DNA of 64,000 nt from Lepas anatifera (GCA_034440635.1 JAOTON010001697.1:1-64000); one strand, 5' to 3'. Positions 34,965 to 46,498 are shown, numbered from the stretch's first letter. Notes: generated by a model not told the origin, from the sequence alone. A program made the numbers and translations.

Positions 34965-36780
34965 CCGAGCATTAGGCTCGGGGGCCTCCGAATGTTGATC
35001 TGGGGGCCCCCGAACAACGGTGTCCAGTTACTCCTGAGAAAAGCAGAAGCATGGGCGTAAGGGTGCCCCCGAACCTGATATAAGTGGAACCCCGAGCTTG
35101 GTCTTAGGAGCCCCGCGCATCAGTATCCAGGGGCTCCGGAGTAATGGTATCGGGGGGAGGGGAAGCAATGCTTTCAGGGGCCTCCAAGTGCTGATCTCGG
35201 CAGGCCCCCGAATGTGTGGATGCAGTGGCGTAGCCAAGGGGTTCTAGGAGTCCGAGGACCCCCTTTGGGCCAATCTGAACCACTGCAAAGCATTCTCTGA
35301 TCACGGGGCCCCCAGAATCAGTCTCAGAAGCCCCTGAAGATTCGTTCTCAGGGCGTCCCGAGCCGGCCTCAGGGCCCCGCCTGAGGGTCAGTCTCAAGAC
35401 CCCCAAAACGTAGATTTCAGGGGGCCCCTGAGAGTTAGTCTCAGGGGATACCAAAAGTCGGTCTCAGGGACCCCCAGAGTCGGTCTCAGGGGGGCCGAGC
35501 TTGTCCCAGGGTCCCCCAGAAAGTGGTTCTCAGGGCTCCGCGACAGTCTATTTCAGGGGGCTCTATGAGAGTCAGTCTCAGAGAACCCCAAAAGTCGGTC
35601 AAGGGGACCCCGAGAGTTAGTCTTAGAGGACCCCCGATATTCGGCCCCATAGTCTTACGGGCGTCTCTCTCAGGAGTCAATATTTACTTTCAGGTGGCCC
35701 CGAGAGTTAAACTGGGGGTCCGAGAGTTAGTCTCATTTGATCCGCAGAGTGTTGTTCTCAGGAGGCCCCCGAGGGGTAATCTTGGGAACCCTCGAGATTT
35801 AGCTTGAGGCTGTGCCCTCCCCTAGTTGTTGAATAAGAGGCCCCGAGAGTCAATCTCAGGGAGCACCTAAAATTTAGTCTCAGAGTGCTCCTGGGAGCTA
35901 GTCTCCGGCTCGTCCAAGAGCTAATTTTGGGGCTTTGAGAGCAATTCCCAGAGGTGCTCCAGAATTTTGGTCTCAGTTAGCCTTAGGCCTCTGAAGGCTA
36001 ATCTGGGCTTTAGAGAGGCAGTCTCAGGAGTGCCGTGCCAAACACTCAGTCTCAGTGGTGCTTCCACGCCTCCATCCTCGAGTGTTAGTCTCAGGGGGCG
36101 CCCTAGGGTTAGTCTCAGAGGGCTAACGGAAGTCATTCCCAGCCCCCCCGCCCCACCCCAGAGACAGCCTCAGGGGAACCCCAAGAGATTATCTGGATGG
36201 CTCCGAGAGTCAGTCTCAGCCCCCTCCCCCAGAGCAAATCTGGGGGGCCGATAAATAAGCCCAGAGGTGCTGCCGGTAACTAATCTAGGGAGCTCCGAGA
36301 GATTCTCAGGAGTCCACAATTTTGGTCAAGAGGCGCCGTGAATCAGTATCAGAGACTCCCTGAGATCTAATCGGGAGAGGGGCCGGAAATTAACCTTGTG
36401 AGTAGCGCCAGGTGTTGGTCTTAGGCGGTCCCAGAACTAGTCTCAGGTCCCCCAAGAACTGATCTCGGATGCCCGAGTTATTTTCAGAGGACCTTTCAGT
36501 TCTAGTGTAAGGAGGGCCGGAGAGCTAATCTCAGAGATCCGACAATTAATCTCACGAGGTCTCCAGGAGTTAGTCTCAGGGGTCCCCTGAAGCTGTCCTC
36601 AGGTGTCCCCAAAAGCTAGTCTCAGCGAGCACTCCTCCCCTTCCTCCCCCTCCCCTCAAAGTTATCCTCAGGGCCCCACGAGAGTAAGTTCCAGGGAGTC
36701 CTAGTAGGTAGTCTCATGGTACCCCCAAATGCTGGTTTTGGGGGACGTTAGTACTGATTTGCAGGAAAAGTGTTGTTTTT
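34965..36780. repeat. Degenerate GC-rich minisatellite, right flank of the array
   Basis: Irregular tandem copies of a unit of about 22-32 bp, around GAGAGTTAGTCTCAGGGGGC. They are similar in style to the left flank (1-973), with the shared core GTCTCAGGGG. The first bases form a short palindrome, CCGAGC-ATTAG-GCTCGG (34965-34981), right at the array edge. Low-complexity frames here are not genes. Confidence 0.85.
35222..35262 (+). mobile_element. hAT-like terminus fragment
   Basis: CAGTGGCGTAGCCAAGGGG resembles the 5' end of a hAT-type element. An inverted match, CTGGCTACGCCACTG, ends at about 38176. The 8 bp next to the two ends do not match (TGTGGATG versus GGCAGGAG), so one 2.95 kb element carrying the minisatellite is possible but not supported. 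Confidence 0.4.
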
Positions 36781-36869
36781 GGGGGTCCTAGATACTGGTT
36801 TCGGCGCCGTGTCAAGTGCTAGGCCCCTTGAGATCTCTGCTCGAGCTAGGGGTCAGGAGAGGGGGTTGG

Positions 36870-36995
36870 GTGATGGTCCTGGATGGCTTAACACTGGCAT
36901 AGCAATGCAAGCCTTGTACAAAGCCTATCAGAGACCAAAAGTCCAAGGAAGTACTCACCTCCCTAAGCCCCCGGGATCTCCAACTAATGGCTAGG
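36870..36995 (+). repeat. Dispersed repeat, copy 1
   Basis: Contains GGATGGCTTAACACTGGCAT, ACAAAGCCTAT and GGGATCTCCA in an order also seen at about 48605-48725. This indicates an interspersed repeat of about 120 bp. Its class is unknown. Confidence 0.5.
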
Positions 36996-38090
36996 GAGGA
37001 GTAAGTGAGCGGTTTCATCAGTAGGACCGTCCATGGAATAGGTTTTATATAGCATCTGGGGCACACTCATATATCCTTTTTATTGAGCTTCCTTTTTCCT
37101 TTCCATTTCTTTTAGATTTTAGAATACAATCCAGAGATATCGCTTGAGATCCTAGGCTCAAAGAATATTTTCAAAAATCATATGCCTCGGAAAAATTCAT
37201 ATTTTCCTATTGCGTACCAAAAAAGACAAATTGAAACATGTCGATCAGGCACCATTACTGAAGGAAAGGCAAAAATTAATCTAATTTTAACATCCATAAT
37301 AGCAAATCGAACAGGGAATTTGGAACTTCAGCTGGTTTTCAATCTATTAGCTTAGTTCCAATAACTACCCTCCTAAATATTCTGAAATAAACAATTCTCA
37401 AATATTTTCGTAGGAAACCAGACAAAGAAGGAAAATGACACACATTGATGAGCATACTCCCAAAAAGAAAAATAGGTATGAAAGGTTTAAAATAACAATG
37501 ACAGAGTAATCCAAGGCGATAGTTATCTCAGGCGCCTATTGTTTTGGTCTTTTTTTGCTCATTTACAACATAGTAAGGGTAAGAAAGTAACTGTGGTGAA
37601 TTCATCAGGATCTTTCCGCGGAATAGACGTTATATTACGTCCAGAACACACCACCATCCACCATATCCCTTATATTTGTATTAATTTTTTCCATTTCTTT
37701 GGAAACTTTCTGATTAAAGAGTTCATGAATTGGACACCCGGAAAGAATTGGTAATCATTTTCCGTAGAAGACCATTTCTTCGTACTCAAAACGACTAACC
37801 TTCAATAACTTCATACCTGATTACCAGAGTGAATTGAGGCAAAGTCACGTTTAACATCATGCACGCAGCAAAATTTGATTTCCAGAAATGTGCCACAAAA
37901 CTGTTATAGCCACGCTGTCATATAGGTATGGGCCAGCCTTAATATTTGGTGACCTAAATTTACCAACACTTGGTCGTATCGAGAAAAATCAAACTATGAA
38001 AAAATAATAACAAGCACTTAAAAAGGATAGACAAATTTCCGTCGTGTAAATGTTATAATGCCAAAATTTTATACGACACACATAGGAGAT
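36996..38090. other. AT-rich stretch without recognisable gene
   Basis: Mostly AT-rich unique sequence with only short frames. No motif, repeat or RNA gene is recognised. Confidence 0.6.
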
Positions 38091-38094
38091 GGGC

Positions 38095-38178
38095 CCCGAC
38101 TACTAAGGGCCCCCGGCCTGGGGGCCCCCCGACGGTAGTCGGACCCCCCCTTGGCCGAATCCTGGCTACGCCACTGGG
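38095..38178 (-). mobile_element. GC-rich hAT-like terminus fragment
   Basis: A GC-rich inverted repeat, CCGACTAC...GTAGTCGG, is followed by CCTGGCTACGCCACTG, the inverted form of the terminus at 35222. It is probably the end of a hAT-type MITE whose other end is lost or rearranged. Confidence 0.45.
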
Positions 38179-38682
38179 CAGGAGTGTATAACATAAGTTC
38201 ACAAGATGTTAATGACCTGCCGCCTCGAATCCGAAATGTCACGGGGCATTATATCTGTTTTATGTTGAGGATTCTGAGGAAGCAGACCATAAACCATCTT
38301 GTCAACTTATAATTTTGCTCCTCGCCTCAGCATTCCAGAATATATAAAAGAATATATAGCATGTTAACATCATGCGTTCTGGGGCTCCTGATGCAGCTGC
38401 CGGCTCTGGAGGCCAGAAACAAGAGACCGTTTATTCAGAAGGCCTTTGTACGAAGAACAATGTACTTACTTATCTAGACGTCCCCCTGTCACCCATTCAT
38501 GAAAGACACTGCACCATTTTCATGTCTCTTCGCCCCTGCCATCACGAACATTTTCGATCATTTTTGTCCTACCCGTCGACCCAAGCGCCTTTTGTTCTTG
38601 ACAGTAGGGTTTTTGTATGGTTTTAATATGGGCATTCCGCGCTTCCCTGAATAAGCTCTGGCTAAGTCTCTGCATCTGTGTA

Positions 38683-39604
38683 GGGGAGACCGGGGCAAAA
38701 TGGACTTTGAGGCAAACAGATTTTAGCTATTTCGGTATGTTGCTGGTGTTTCCATCTAGATTTTAGAAGATGACCTACTTCTTTGGACAAAGGACGTCAG
38801 AATATAGCGTGTATATTGTCAGGTAGTGGCATCATTTCGACGTGGGGTGGCTGGAGAGGATTTTCCTGTAAGTATTACGATATTTACAAGTTTTAAATCT
38901 TCGTTTATTCGAGTGACAAACTGAGTTCAGTTCTGATTGTGATATGTCTGAATAAGTGGCAGTGTAGGCTTAGGGTAAGGGTAATTTCAAATCTCAAAGC
39001 CTGCTATTTTTTCCGACACGTAAAAACTTGAATCAGAGTAGCTGTGGGGCAAAACAGAAGGGGCAAAATGGACCAATAGTGTAAAATGGTCTGATGGTCC
39101 GGTTTACCCCAATCACTTAGGATAATTTGCTATGTAGTTTGTTATTGTGGTAAGGTCTAAGAAACAACGAGAAAAGAAGGCAGGGACGGATCCAGGAAGG
39201 AGGCAGTCTTGTGCCAAAATGAAAGCAGGTTAAAATTTTAACTGAGTTAAAAGATGTTGACGCTTTAACGTGTCTTTTCGCCATATTGCTCAGGCTGCCA
39301 GGGTGTGGATTGATATATATTTGGGGGTTTTCGGGCAAAGTCCACTGACAGCAGGTCAAACTGGCCGTTTTGTCTCTTCCTGAAAATCATTATGCCCCAT
39401 GGCTGGGGCAAAACGGACAAAAAACATTAGCTGATATATTTTACTGTCAAGTTTTTTCAAATTGATTTTTCAAGTTGATACTCTTACATTACAAACGCAA
39501 TTCATTAGGCTATGTCAGGGTGTATAGCTCAAAATTTTCGACCCGCTATTGAGCCTGCTATGTTAGAAAAACACTCAGGGTGTCCGTTTTGCCCCGGTCG
39601 CACC
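38683..39604. mobile_element. MITE-like element with GGGGCAAAATGGAC ends
   Basis: The left end GACCGGGGCAAAATGGAC and the inverse of the right end, GACCGGGGCAAAACGGAC, form a terminal inverted repeat of about 23 bp. TA flanks both sides (38681-38682 and 39605-39606), consistent with a TA target duplication. Internal copies of GGGGCAAAA(T/C)GGAC occur near 39058 and 39405. No transposase frame is present. The TA flanks suggest a Tc1/mariner-type or other TA-targeting family, but this is not certain. Confidence 0.65.
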
Positions 39605-39606
39605 TA

Positions 39607-41785
39607 CAGTGATGTGGGAATGCCCGATTTTTTGTAGGAGGAAAAATAGAACTCAGAATAAGGGGAAAAATCACCACTTCAAGAAAGCGTTACCTGTGGA
39701 GTGATCGGCTCTGAATTTTATGGCAAATACCAATATCGTTCAATAAGGCATGGCTGATCAAGATAATGCAATCCGTTTGTGCGGCATTGCCTTGTTGGCT
39801 GTATACGCCTACACTTACACGATCTAAAATAGGTGCTACAGGACTACTTGGATGCTATCTAAGGACTAGCATCTAAGCCGACATAAAACTCTCAAGGTAA
39901 GAATTCTCAGTGACCCATGAACGTTTACAGCCCTTTAGGATTGATATCTTGTAGTTTTCTTTCCAAGCTCGAATCCAATGCACATCGGGACGGGTCTGTT
40001 GATTTATCGGCTGGCTGCGTTTTTACTGCAGTGTCGGCTCCATTGTCTTACATTCTTCTGGTGTTTGATGATGCCGGCTCCTTTGCAGTCGTTACACATG
40101 CAGACACGGCCGGTGAGTGCAGAGTGTAGCGGCAGACGCCTGCAGGGCCAGAGGCGGCCGGCTCACCTCACAAGTGGCGGCATGTGCCCAGCACGGCGGC
40201 CAGCTAACACTCACAGAAGCTGGTGATACTGGCTGCACTAACGCTTTCCTATTGCCACTATGAGAAAATCGGTAGAAATTTAGGGCTGATTGATATGTTT
40301 TCCAGAAAGGAATGCTTAATCTTGTTGAACTTTATTGGTGATAGGTGGTGGTGATAGGTGGTGATGTGTGGAGAGAGAAGCGTGTTTCGAGGAAAAATAA
40401 TTAGACAGTAAGTCCCCGAAAAGAAGGCACTTACGAATGAGTGCCTGACTTTCCAGAAATTTCATCGATGTGTAGCTTTGGGCAGAATAGAAATAGCTGG
40501 ACTTTATAATCACACATTAGAATATGGTAATTTTCAGTCAAATTCCATGAGAGCACAGTGTTTTCCTCTTTGATCCTGGCTTTGTAACTATAAATAAGCA
40601 TATATGATTCCCCAACAGCGCTATCATTGGATATCTATCAGTGCCTGTTGATTTTTAGCTAGCTACCTCTACTATCATTGGCCGAAACCCGACAGCATTA
40701 GGACCATCGACCTTGACTCATTCATCTAAGCGCGAAGGAAAAAAGAAAGCATCACGTCACACTGCAGCTCTGGTGAGATATATTTAACTGACATGTAAAG
40801 ATACATGAGGCAGATAAGTAACATTTGATTTCGTGTTGGCCAATCTTTCAGGAACTGCACGAGAGCTGTTTTTAACCCAAATGGAGAGTGGGGAGAGGGT
40901 TACCAGTGCAACTTACACTCATTGCTGGCGAGAAACTAATTACTTCCTTTACAACCAATTTTTTAGCTTGGGCTTCTTGTTACTTTTTCTACGTGCTCAG
41001 AAAAAATTGAAAGTTTTTTTCTGAGTTGGCTGAAATAATATCCTGTGCAATATAATATGATATGTGCAATGCTAATCCTAGGGGCATCGCCGTGTATGCT
41101 TTAGCTAGGGATGGGGACAAGCTCAGACCTGTCAATAGTGGAGGGGGAGGGGAGGGAGGTGAAGCCCAAGCTTAGTAAGCTGAGGCTCATGGTGTGCTGG
41201 GCACCCCCCAATGAAGATTTGGGCACCCCAACCAAAATGTCAAAGACCTACTGAGGTGCTTGAAAAAGAAGAAAATATCAAAGCTACGTTTTTACAATGA
41301 GTGATATGCATCCTATCTACAAGTTTATCCCCTGGCACGCAAGGAAATCCTTAGACATCACAGACAATTAACAACGTGCCTTTAAGACAACTTACCCCAT
41401 ATATAATACCGCAGTACATGGTCACCTAAGTACCTAAAATACAACAAAGCAAAATGCATACGCAATACCTGAATAAAGTGTATGTACATTTTCCTCTAAG
41501 CAATAAGTTATCAACGGGCGGGCACATTGAGGTAGGTAAGTATTTGAAGCCAACAAACCACTCCAGCATCCTAATGACATTCGGTCTGTGGTATCAGGTA
41601 TTCTGATTTTTAGGCGCTGACTGCCATATTTACTGCCATATAGTATTGATGGTTTCTTTTTCTTTTTGATGGTTGCTGGTTTTAAGAAAATGTTATGACA
41701 GGTATACTATTTAGATGCGATGATTTTACAAAAAGATAAAACTGAGACGCACGATGCATGAATGTTTATTATATGTACCTATCAT
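39607..41785. other. Stretch without recognisable gene
   Basis: Mixed-composition unique sequence. The part at 41100-41220 is G-rich then C-rich and may be an old transposon fragment. Open frames of at most about 80 codons show no family resemblance. Confidence 0.5.
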
Positions 41786-41978
41786 CAAGGGCGTCGCCAC
41801 GGATTTACGAGGGGGGACGGAGCCAAAGTGGGGGGGGGCAGTGGTGAAACTCTTGAAACCTCCACCTTCACTTAACTTTGGCATCTTCAATAGCATTTCG
41901 GTCAAAAAGTGAGGGGACCGGCCCCACTTTCCAAGAGTGGGGGTTGGCCCCAGCGCCCCCCCCGTGACGACGCCCCTG
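41786..41978. mobile_element. 193 bp hAT-type MITE
   Basis: The ends are CAAGGGCGTCGCCACGG on the left and, inverted, CAGGGGCGTCGTCACGG on the right. They are flanked by a perfect 8 bp duplication CCTATCAT (41778-41785 and 41979-41986). The 8 bp duplication and CAGGGGCG-type end fit a non-autonomous hAT element. Its left end resembles a segment inside the 4.1 kb element near 14705 (GCTGCCACGGAATTT). Confidence 0.85.
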
Positions 41979-41986
41979 CCTATCAT

Positions 41987-43000
41987 CAAGTACGAATTCT
42001 TAATTTAAAGCTGCATCACTCCAAACATAACTACCTCAAACAATGGCTATTTTCTATTCCAATAACGAGCCCACTTGCATCTGAAACCCATGGCCAATCA
42101 GACAACCTACTCCTGAAAGACCTTGGACAACCCGATTTTGACATCAAGATCAGGAACCTGTCTTGAACTTCCTAAAAGTCATAACTTCAGCTCCTCTGAT
42201 GTTTTAGAACTTGTCTACCCTGTCGCTTTATCGCTCGCTCTCCGCACCAAAGACAAAGAACAAAAACTCAAACAACGTAAATCCAGTGAGGCGTATGAAA
42301 TAAAAGCACAGTAAACGAACCTTTTGGTTAATCCAGACTGAAACTGGTTTGGTGAAACTGAAACTGGTTTGGCGATGATTCACCATAACAATAAAGATGG
42401 TTCTTTGATATCTTATCATTTTCTTGGCTCATTACCTACCTAAATATTATATTGATAATGAAACGTTAAAATTACCTCCAGACCTGGAATATTGATTATT
42501 TCTCTACACCGGAGAGGGGTTTTCCACGCAACTAGTTCCTTCATACCATTCACTAAAACTTGGTTTTATATTTTTAAGAGGGTCGTGGTGTTCTTAGCAA
42601 AGACCTCATAAAACAATACCTTGGCCTCTTATGTTGTCGTAGTTAAAGTTCTCGGCCTCAGGCACCTCAACGGTTTTTCGATAATCCATTCGCCCGCTGC
42701 CATATCAGTTGTTCTTTTCAGGTCTAGAAAATTTGAAATCACTGCATTCCTTCAGCGGAAAGTAATGAAACTTTTTGTTAATCCTAACAAGACATTTGTA
42801 CCGGAACTGTGTTGAATAGGTCGCCTGAATCTAAGCTATACCATAAAGTTCATTCTGAACTGCGGCCACCATGTATTAAAGACGGATCCAGGGGGTGGAA
42901 AAAGACGGACCCTGCGGACCCTCCAATCCCCATTTTGACCTCTTTCCTTTAAAAACACTATAGCTTTTCACGGCCGCGATTCAAACCAAACCGTTGTGGT
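41987..43000. other. Stretch without recognisable gene
   Basis: Unique sequence with short frames only. A small duplication of TGAAACTGGTTTGG occurs near 42340-42375. A segment near 42885-42935 has duplicated GACGGA(T/C)CC. Confidence 0.5.
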
Positions 43001-43009
43001 CTGTCCTGG

Positions 43010-43340
43010 CTGCAGCTATTCCATGTCGCTGTCTGTCCCACCTGTAACTATGTTATGTCGCAATCTGTCTCACCTTTAGCTATTTCATGTCACAGTCTGT
43101 CATGCCTGTCATGACTCTATGTTGTGATCCGTCCCGCCTGAAGTTACGTCGTATGGCAGTATGTCCCACCTGTAGTTATTGCACGTTGCAGTCTGACTAG
43201 TCTGTAGCTATGCCATGTCGCAATATGTCGCGCCTGTTGTTATTGCACGTTGTACTCTGTCTAGTCTGTATTTATGCCATGTCACAATCTGTCCCACCTA
43301 TAGCTATGGCATGTCGCAGTCTGTCCCCGGCTGTGATCCT
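43010..43340 (+). repeat. Degenerate minisatellite, about 32 bp period
   Basis: About ten degenerate copies of a unit around CCATGTCGCAGTCTGTCCCACCTGTAGCTA. Spacing between GCCT/CACCT landmarks is about 32 bp. Frames through it (for example starting near 43210) are repeat-derived. Confidence 0.75.
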
Positions 43341-43429
43341 GCACCGTATCCTGCCTGTTTCTCCGCCAGGTTCACTGTACCACAGGGTCGGTCCCCGGGT
43401 ACTGTACTGTACTATACTGTACCGGAAAC

Positions 43430-44060
43430 CCGGCGGAACAGCATAACCAGAGCAGTGGCGCGATGCTGCCGGTGCTGCTGGAATGTTGGGGCGGTAGAAG
43501 CAGTGGCGGATGTGGGCGGGGGCAGCTGTCAGTCAGCAGCATGTGCCTTCACGGCATCGACAGCTGTCAATCCCGCTAAAAAGCCGGCACCCGTTCCTCA
43601 CGCATGAGAACACGCACACGCAGACAGGCGGACGGTAGCGCTGAGTGACGGCTCGTCGCGGCGCCTGTCCGTGGGAAGTCGGGCGGACAGCGACACCCCA
43701 CCGCGATTGTCTGCAACCTCCGACCGTCCCGAGCCTACCTTTTTCCGCGGCGCCGCTTATCACGAAAACACGCCAATCCATAATCTCTCATTAGGTGTAT
43801 GTGACATCAGAGCGGCGGTTGCGAGTCCATTCAGCTGTCAGGCGGCGGCCGGCATGAAAAGGCGCCGCCGCCGGCGACTCACATCAGGCCCGTCGCCCGC
43901 CGGCCCAGGCATTTGGCCAGCCTGTTCAGCCGTAAAAGTGCAGAGCAATTGTGACAGCACACTGGAGCTACCGAGTTGACAAATGGCTGAGAGCGATCAA
44001 TAAATGTTGGCCAATCACGCGGCGGCGCACTCTAACTAACCATAAACGGCCGGGCTTTAC
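43430..44060. other. CpG-rich segment, possible promoter-like region
   Basis: GC-rich with many CpG (for example GGCGCCGCCGCCGGCGAC near 43861) and a CCAAT sequence near 44010. No convincing exon is seen. It could be a promoter or simply GC-rich repeat-derived DNA. Confidence 0.3.
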
Positions 44061-44921
44061 TGAGAACACTGTTGCTGGCATTGGGGCAGCATGTGTCCTG
44101 CCTGGAACTGCTGTGCAATGAAAACTTGTGCAATATTTAAAAATTCACTGACGAGCCGGCTTTGGTCCGGGTGTATTTGAATAACTCTAACAATACACTG
44201 TTATCCTGAAACTGCCTTATGTAATGGGGTGAGACAGCGACCTTGGGTACTGAAATTGCAGACGTGAAACCAAGAACGTGTTTCTTTGAGATCTTCATAC
44301 AAGGTTGGAAAAACCCGCCAACCAGCCAATCAGGGACTGAAAATGGAAAAAAATAAAATATTGAAACTTTGAGAGGCGACAGAAAATAGCCATGGAAAAT
44401 CGTAACTGGTCTAGCCGGTCAATTGGAAGAAAAACTGTTTATGTTTTCTTAATATTTTATACTTATTTTCCACCCAAGAACTTACAATAAAGTTGTAATG
44501 CTCTGGAACCGCGCCTGAGGACTCACACATAGTTTGTTCATATGTTCGTACTTGCATGAGCATGGCTTTGTAGGAATCTAAATATTATTAAAAACTGCAG
44601 GAAATAAGTTTGAAAATCTGATATTACTTGTCATTATTTTACAGTTACCGTAAAACTGTTTTGATAAACTACAAGCATTCTGCGGTGAGCAGTTTCAGTC
44701 ATTTATTGCTGCAATAAGGCGAACCTAAGAATTCGGTACTTTGTATTGATGATGATGATACAGTATCGCCTATTTATATTATTGTGTGAATGGAAGGCCG
44801 TGGATTATGCAGGGTATTGCAGATTGTATGGAGACCGCAGGCCCTGTACTGTACTAATTCTCTGATAAAATTTTAGATGCTGGTTTTAAAGGCTGATAGT
44901 GGGAAAAAGCAGGCAACCAAA
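44061..44921. other. Stretch without recognisable gene
   Basis: AT-rich unique sequence with a short GATGATGATGATAC run near 44750. Nothing else is recognised. Confidence 0.5.
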
Positions 44922-44994
44922 ATTCATGATTTAAATCGCCACACGGACAATAGAGCTCTTTAGCAAAACACGTACTTTATTAACTTTTTTGAAT

Positions 44995-45032
44995 ACTATA
45001 CTTTTCAGAAACAGAGTTCCTTCGTCAGTAGC
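44995..45032 (-). ncRNA. Candidate hammerhead ribozyme, minus arm
   Basis: On the minus strand, GCTA-CTGACGA is followed by stem II AGGAAC-TCT-GTTTCT, which pairs fully (one G-U), then GAA and a stem III AA/GT with one mismatch, A, and TAGT closing stem I. The two arms keep complementary halves of the motif: stem II is better here and stem III is better in the plus arm. The ancestral element therefore probably carried a full motif. Confidence 0.5.
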
Positions 45033-45136
45033 TCACATCAAAAACACTGTAAATACACATACAAAAGCTAAAGTTCAAAACAGATCACTGAAAAACACTT
45101 TTAATCGCCTTGGAATATTTAAGAAAATTATCTGAA

Positions 45137-45860
45137 TTACTCGTGATCTAAAGCTAACCGTGCCGCTGCTGTTCCCCACCTGAAAAAACCTGATTTAGAG
45201 TTATGTGCCGAATGATCGCTTAAAATATGTGCTGCCTCTAATGCTTTTCTTATTGGTTTTGTCATGCCACTTTTAAGTATTTTAGCGTTCTCCCATTTTG
45301 GTAAATAGTTACACTTATCAATATGTCTCACTACGCTGCTATTTTCGCAATGGTTTTTTACATCTCGTTTATGCTCGCTGAGTCCAGTGGCGGATCTAGG
45401 GGGGGGCAAAAAAGGCAATTGCCCCCCAAACGGAAAAGCTCGGGGCAAAACTATGTTTTTGCCCCCCAAAGCGATTGACCTCCTTTTTCCCCCGACTCCT
45501 TTTTAGCTTGTAAGCAAAATTTTGGTGCTTCAACTCTCAACTTCAAACAGAATTAGAGAAGTTCAGTGTAAATATTGGGGCTTGGATAGAAAAAAATGTA
45601 TCTTGAGCCAATATTTTTCACCCCGTGACGTTTTTTTTGCTTCTCGTCTCCACTTCCCAAAATCCTACCGAAAAGGCATATTGTAGCGCAATTTTTCACT
45701 GCGCGACGTTTTTTTTTTTTGCTTTTCGACTTTGGTTTGCCCCTCCCAAACTAACCGGCTAGATCCGCCACTGGCTGAGTCTTGTCGAAAAGCCTCGTCC
45801 AGTTTCTCCGATATAAAATTTTTGGCATGGTCCGGAGCAGTGAATTTTTTAAATGACACT
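45137..45860 (-). pseudogene. Penelope-like GIY-YIG endonuclease, interrupted by a MITE
   Basis: The N-terminal part (45774-45860, minus strand) reads KIHCSGPCQKFYIGETGRGF in the native frame. The tyrosine codon of the GIY half is a TAA stop (45849-45851). The hAT MITE at 45385-45773 then splits the domain. The C-terminal part (45137-45384) continues SEHKRDVKNHCENSSVVRHI and ends at a stop after LALDHE. The copy at 46681 shows the uninterrupted arrangement. The domain would nick target DNA for reverse transcription; this copy cannot. Confidence 0.88.
45385..45773. mobile_element. 389 bp hAT-type MITE nested in the endonuclease
   Basis: Inverted ends CAGTGGCGGATCTAG and, on the right, CTAGATCCGCCACTG. 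They are flanked by a perfect 8 bp duplication GCTGAGTC (45377-45384 and 45774-45781). Removing the element plus one repeat restores the endonuclease sequence as in the other arm. The interior has long inverted T/G-rich and C-rich segments and no transposase. Confidence 0.93.
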
Positions 45861-46035
45861 GTTTGTATTAATAACTTGATTTCTCTTCTTTAACAGGTCA
45901 CCTATTTTCTTTCCTGAGTGGATGCATATTTCGACTCATTTTCTTTTAAACGCAGATGAGATGGCTTTGGCATGTGTTGAGTTCGGTATCGTTATGCTTC
46001 TCTTTTTTGTTTCTTCTGTGTTGTTTCGGTTTTCA

Positions 46036-46498
46036 TTATTTTCCTGGTTTCTTTTTTCTTCGGCTTCTTTCTTTATTTTCTTTGCCTTCTCTCGCAGTTG
46101 AATTAGTAATCCTTTTAGGGTATTGTAAGTTTAAAAATACTTGAAAAACGTGGTCCATCTCTTCCTTCAAAAACTCTTCACTACAAGTTCTAAGGGCTCG
46201 TAGAAAAAGGCCTAAAGCCACCCCACTTTTCACTCTTTTGTTATGTGCTAAAAAATAGTGAATGTAGTCTTCCTTGCAGGTTAATTTCCTATAGACTTTG
46301 AATTTTACGTGGTCCGGTCATCGCATGATAAGTACATCTAAAAATGGGAGTGTGTTGTCGTTTTCTTTTTCTATGGTGAATTGTATGTTTGGGTCCACTT
46401 CGTTTAGAGCATTCAGCTTTTCTTCTAGATTTGTTTCCTTCGGCACCACAACTAATACATCATCTATATACCTTTTCCATGTACATCCAGGTTCTAGA
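46036..46498 (-). pseudogene. Penelope-like reverse transcriptase fragment
   Basis: Reading from 46495 down, the frame gives TWKRYIDDVLVVVPKE, with the catalytic YIDD at 46459-46470. After about 40 further residues comes PFLDVLIMR, a typical end of the Penelope-type catalytic domain. A TGA stop interrupts at 46318-46320. The same frame then continues with KFKVYRKLTCKEDYIHYFLA and LGLFLRALRTCSEEFL, matching the family pattern of a VYRK segment, HY, and an RA-R-C helix. The 5' part of the enzyme is absent through truncation at the arm junction. In a live element this would copy RNA into DNA at the target. Here it is a remnant. Confidence 0.85.
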
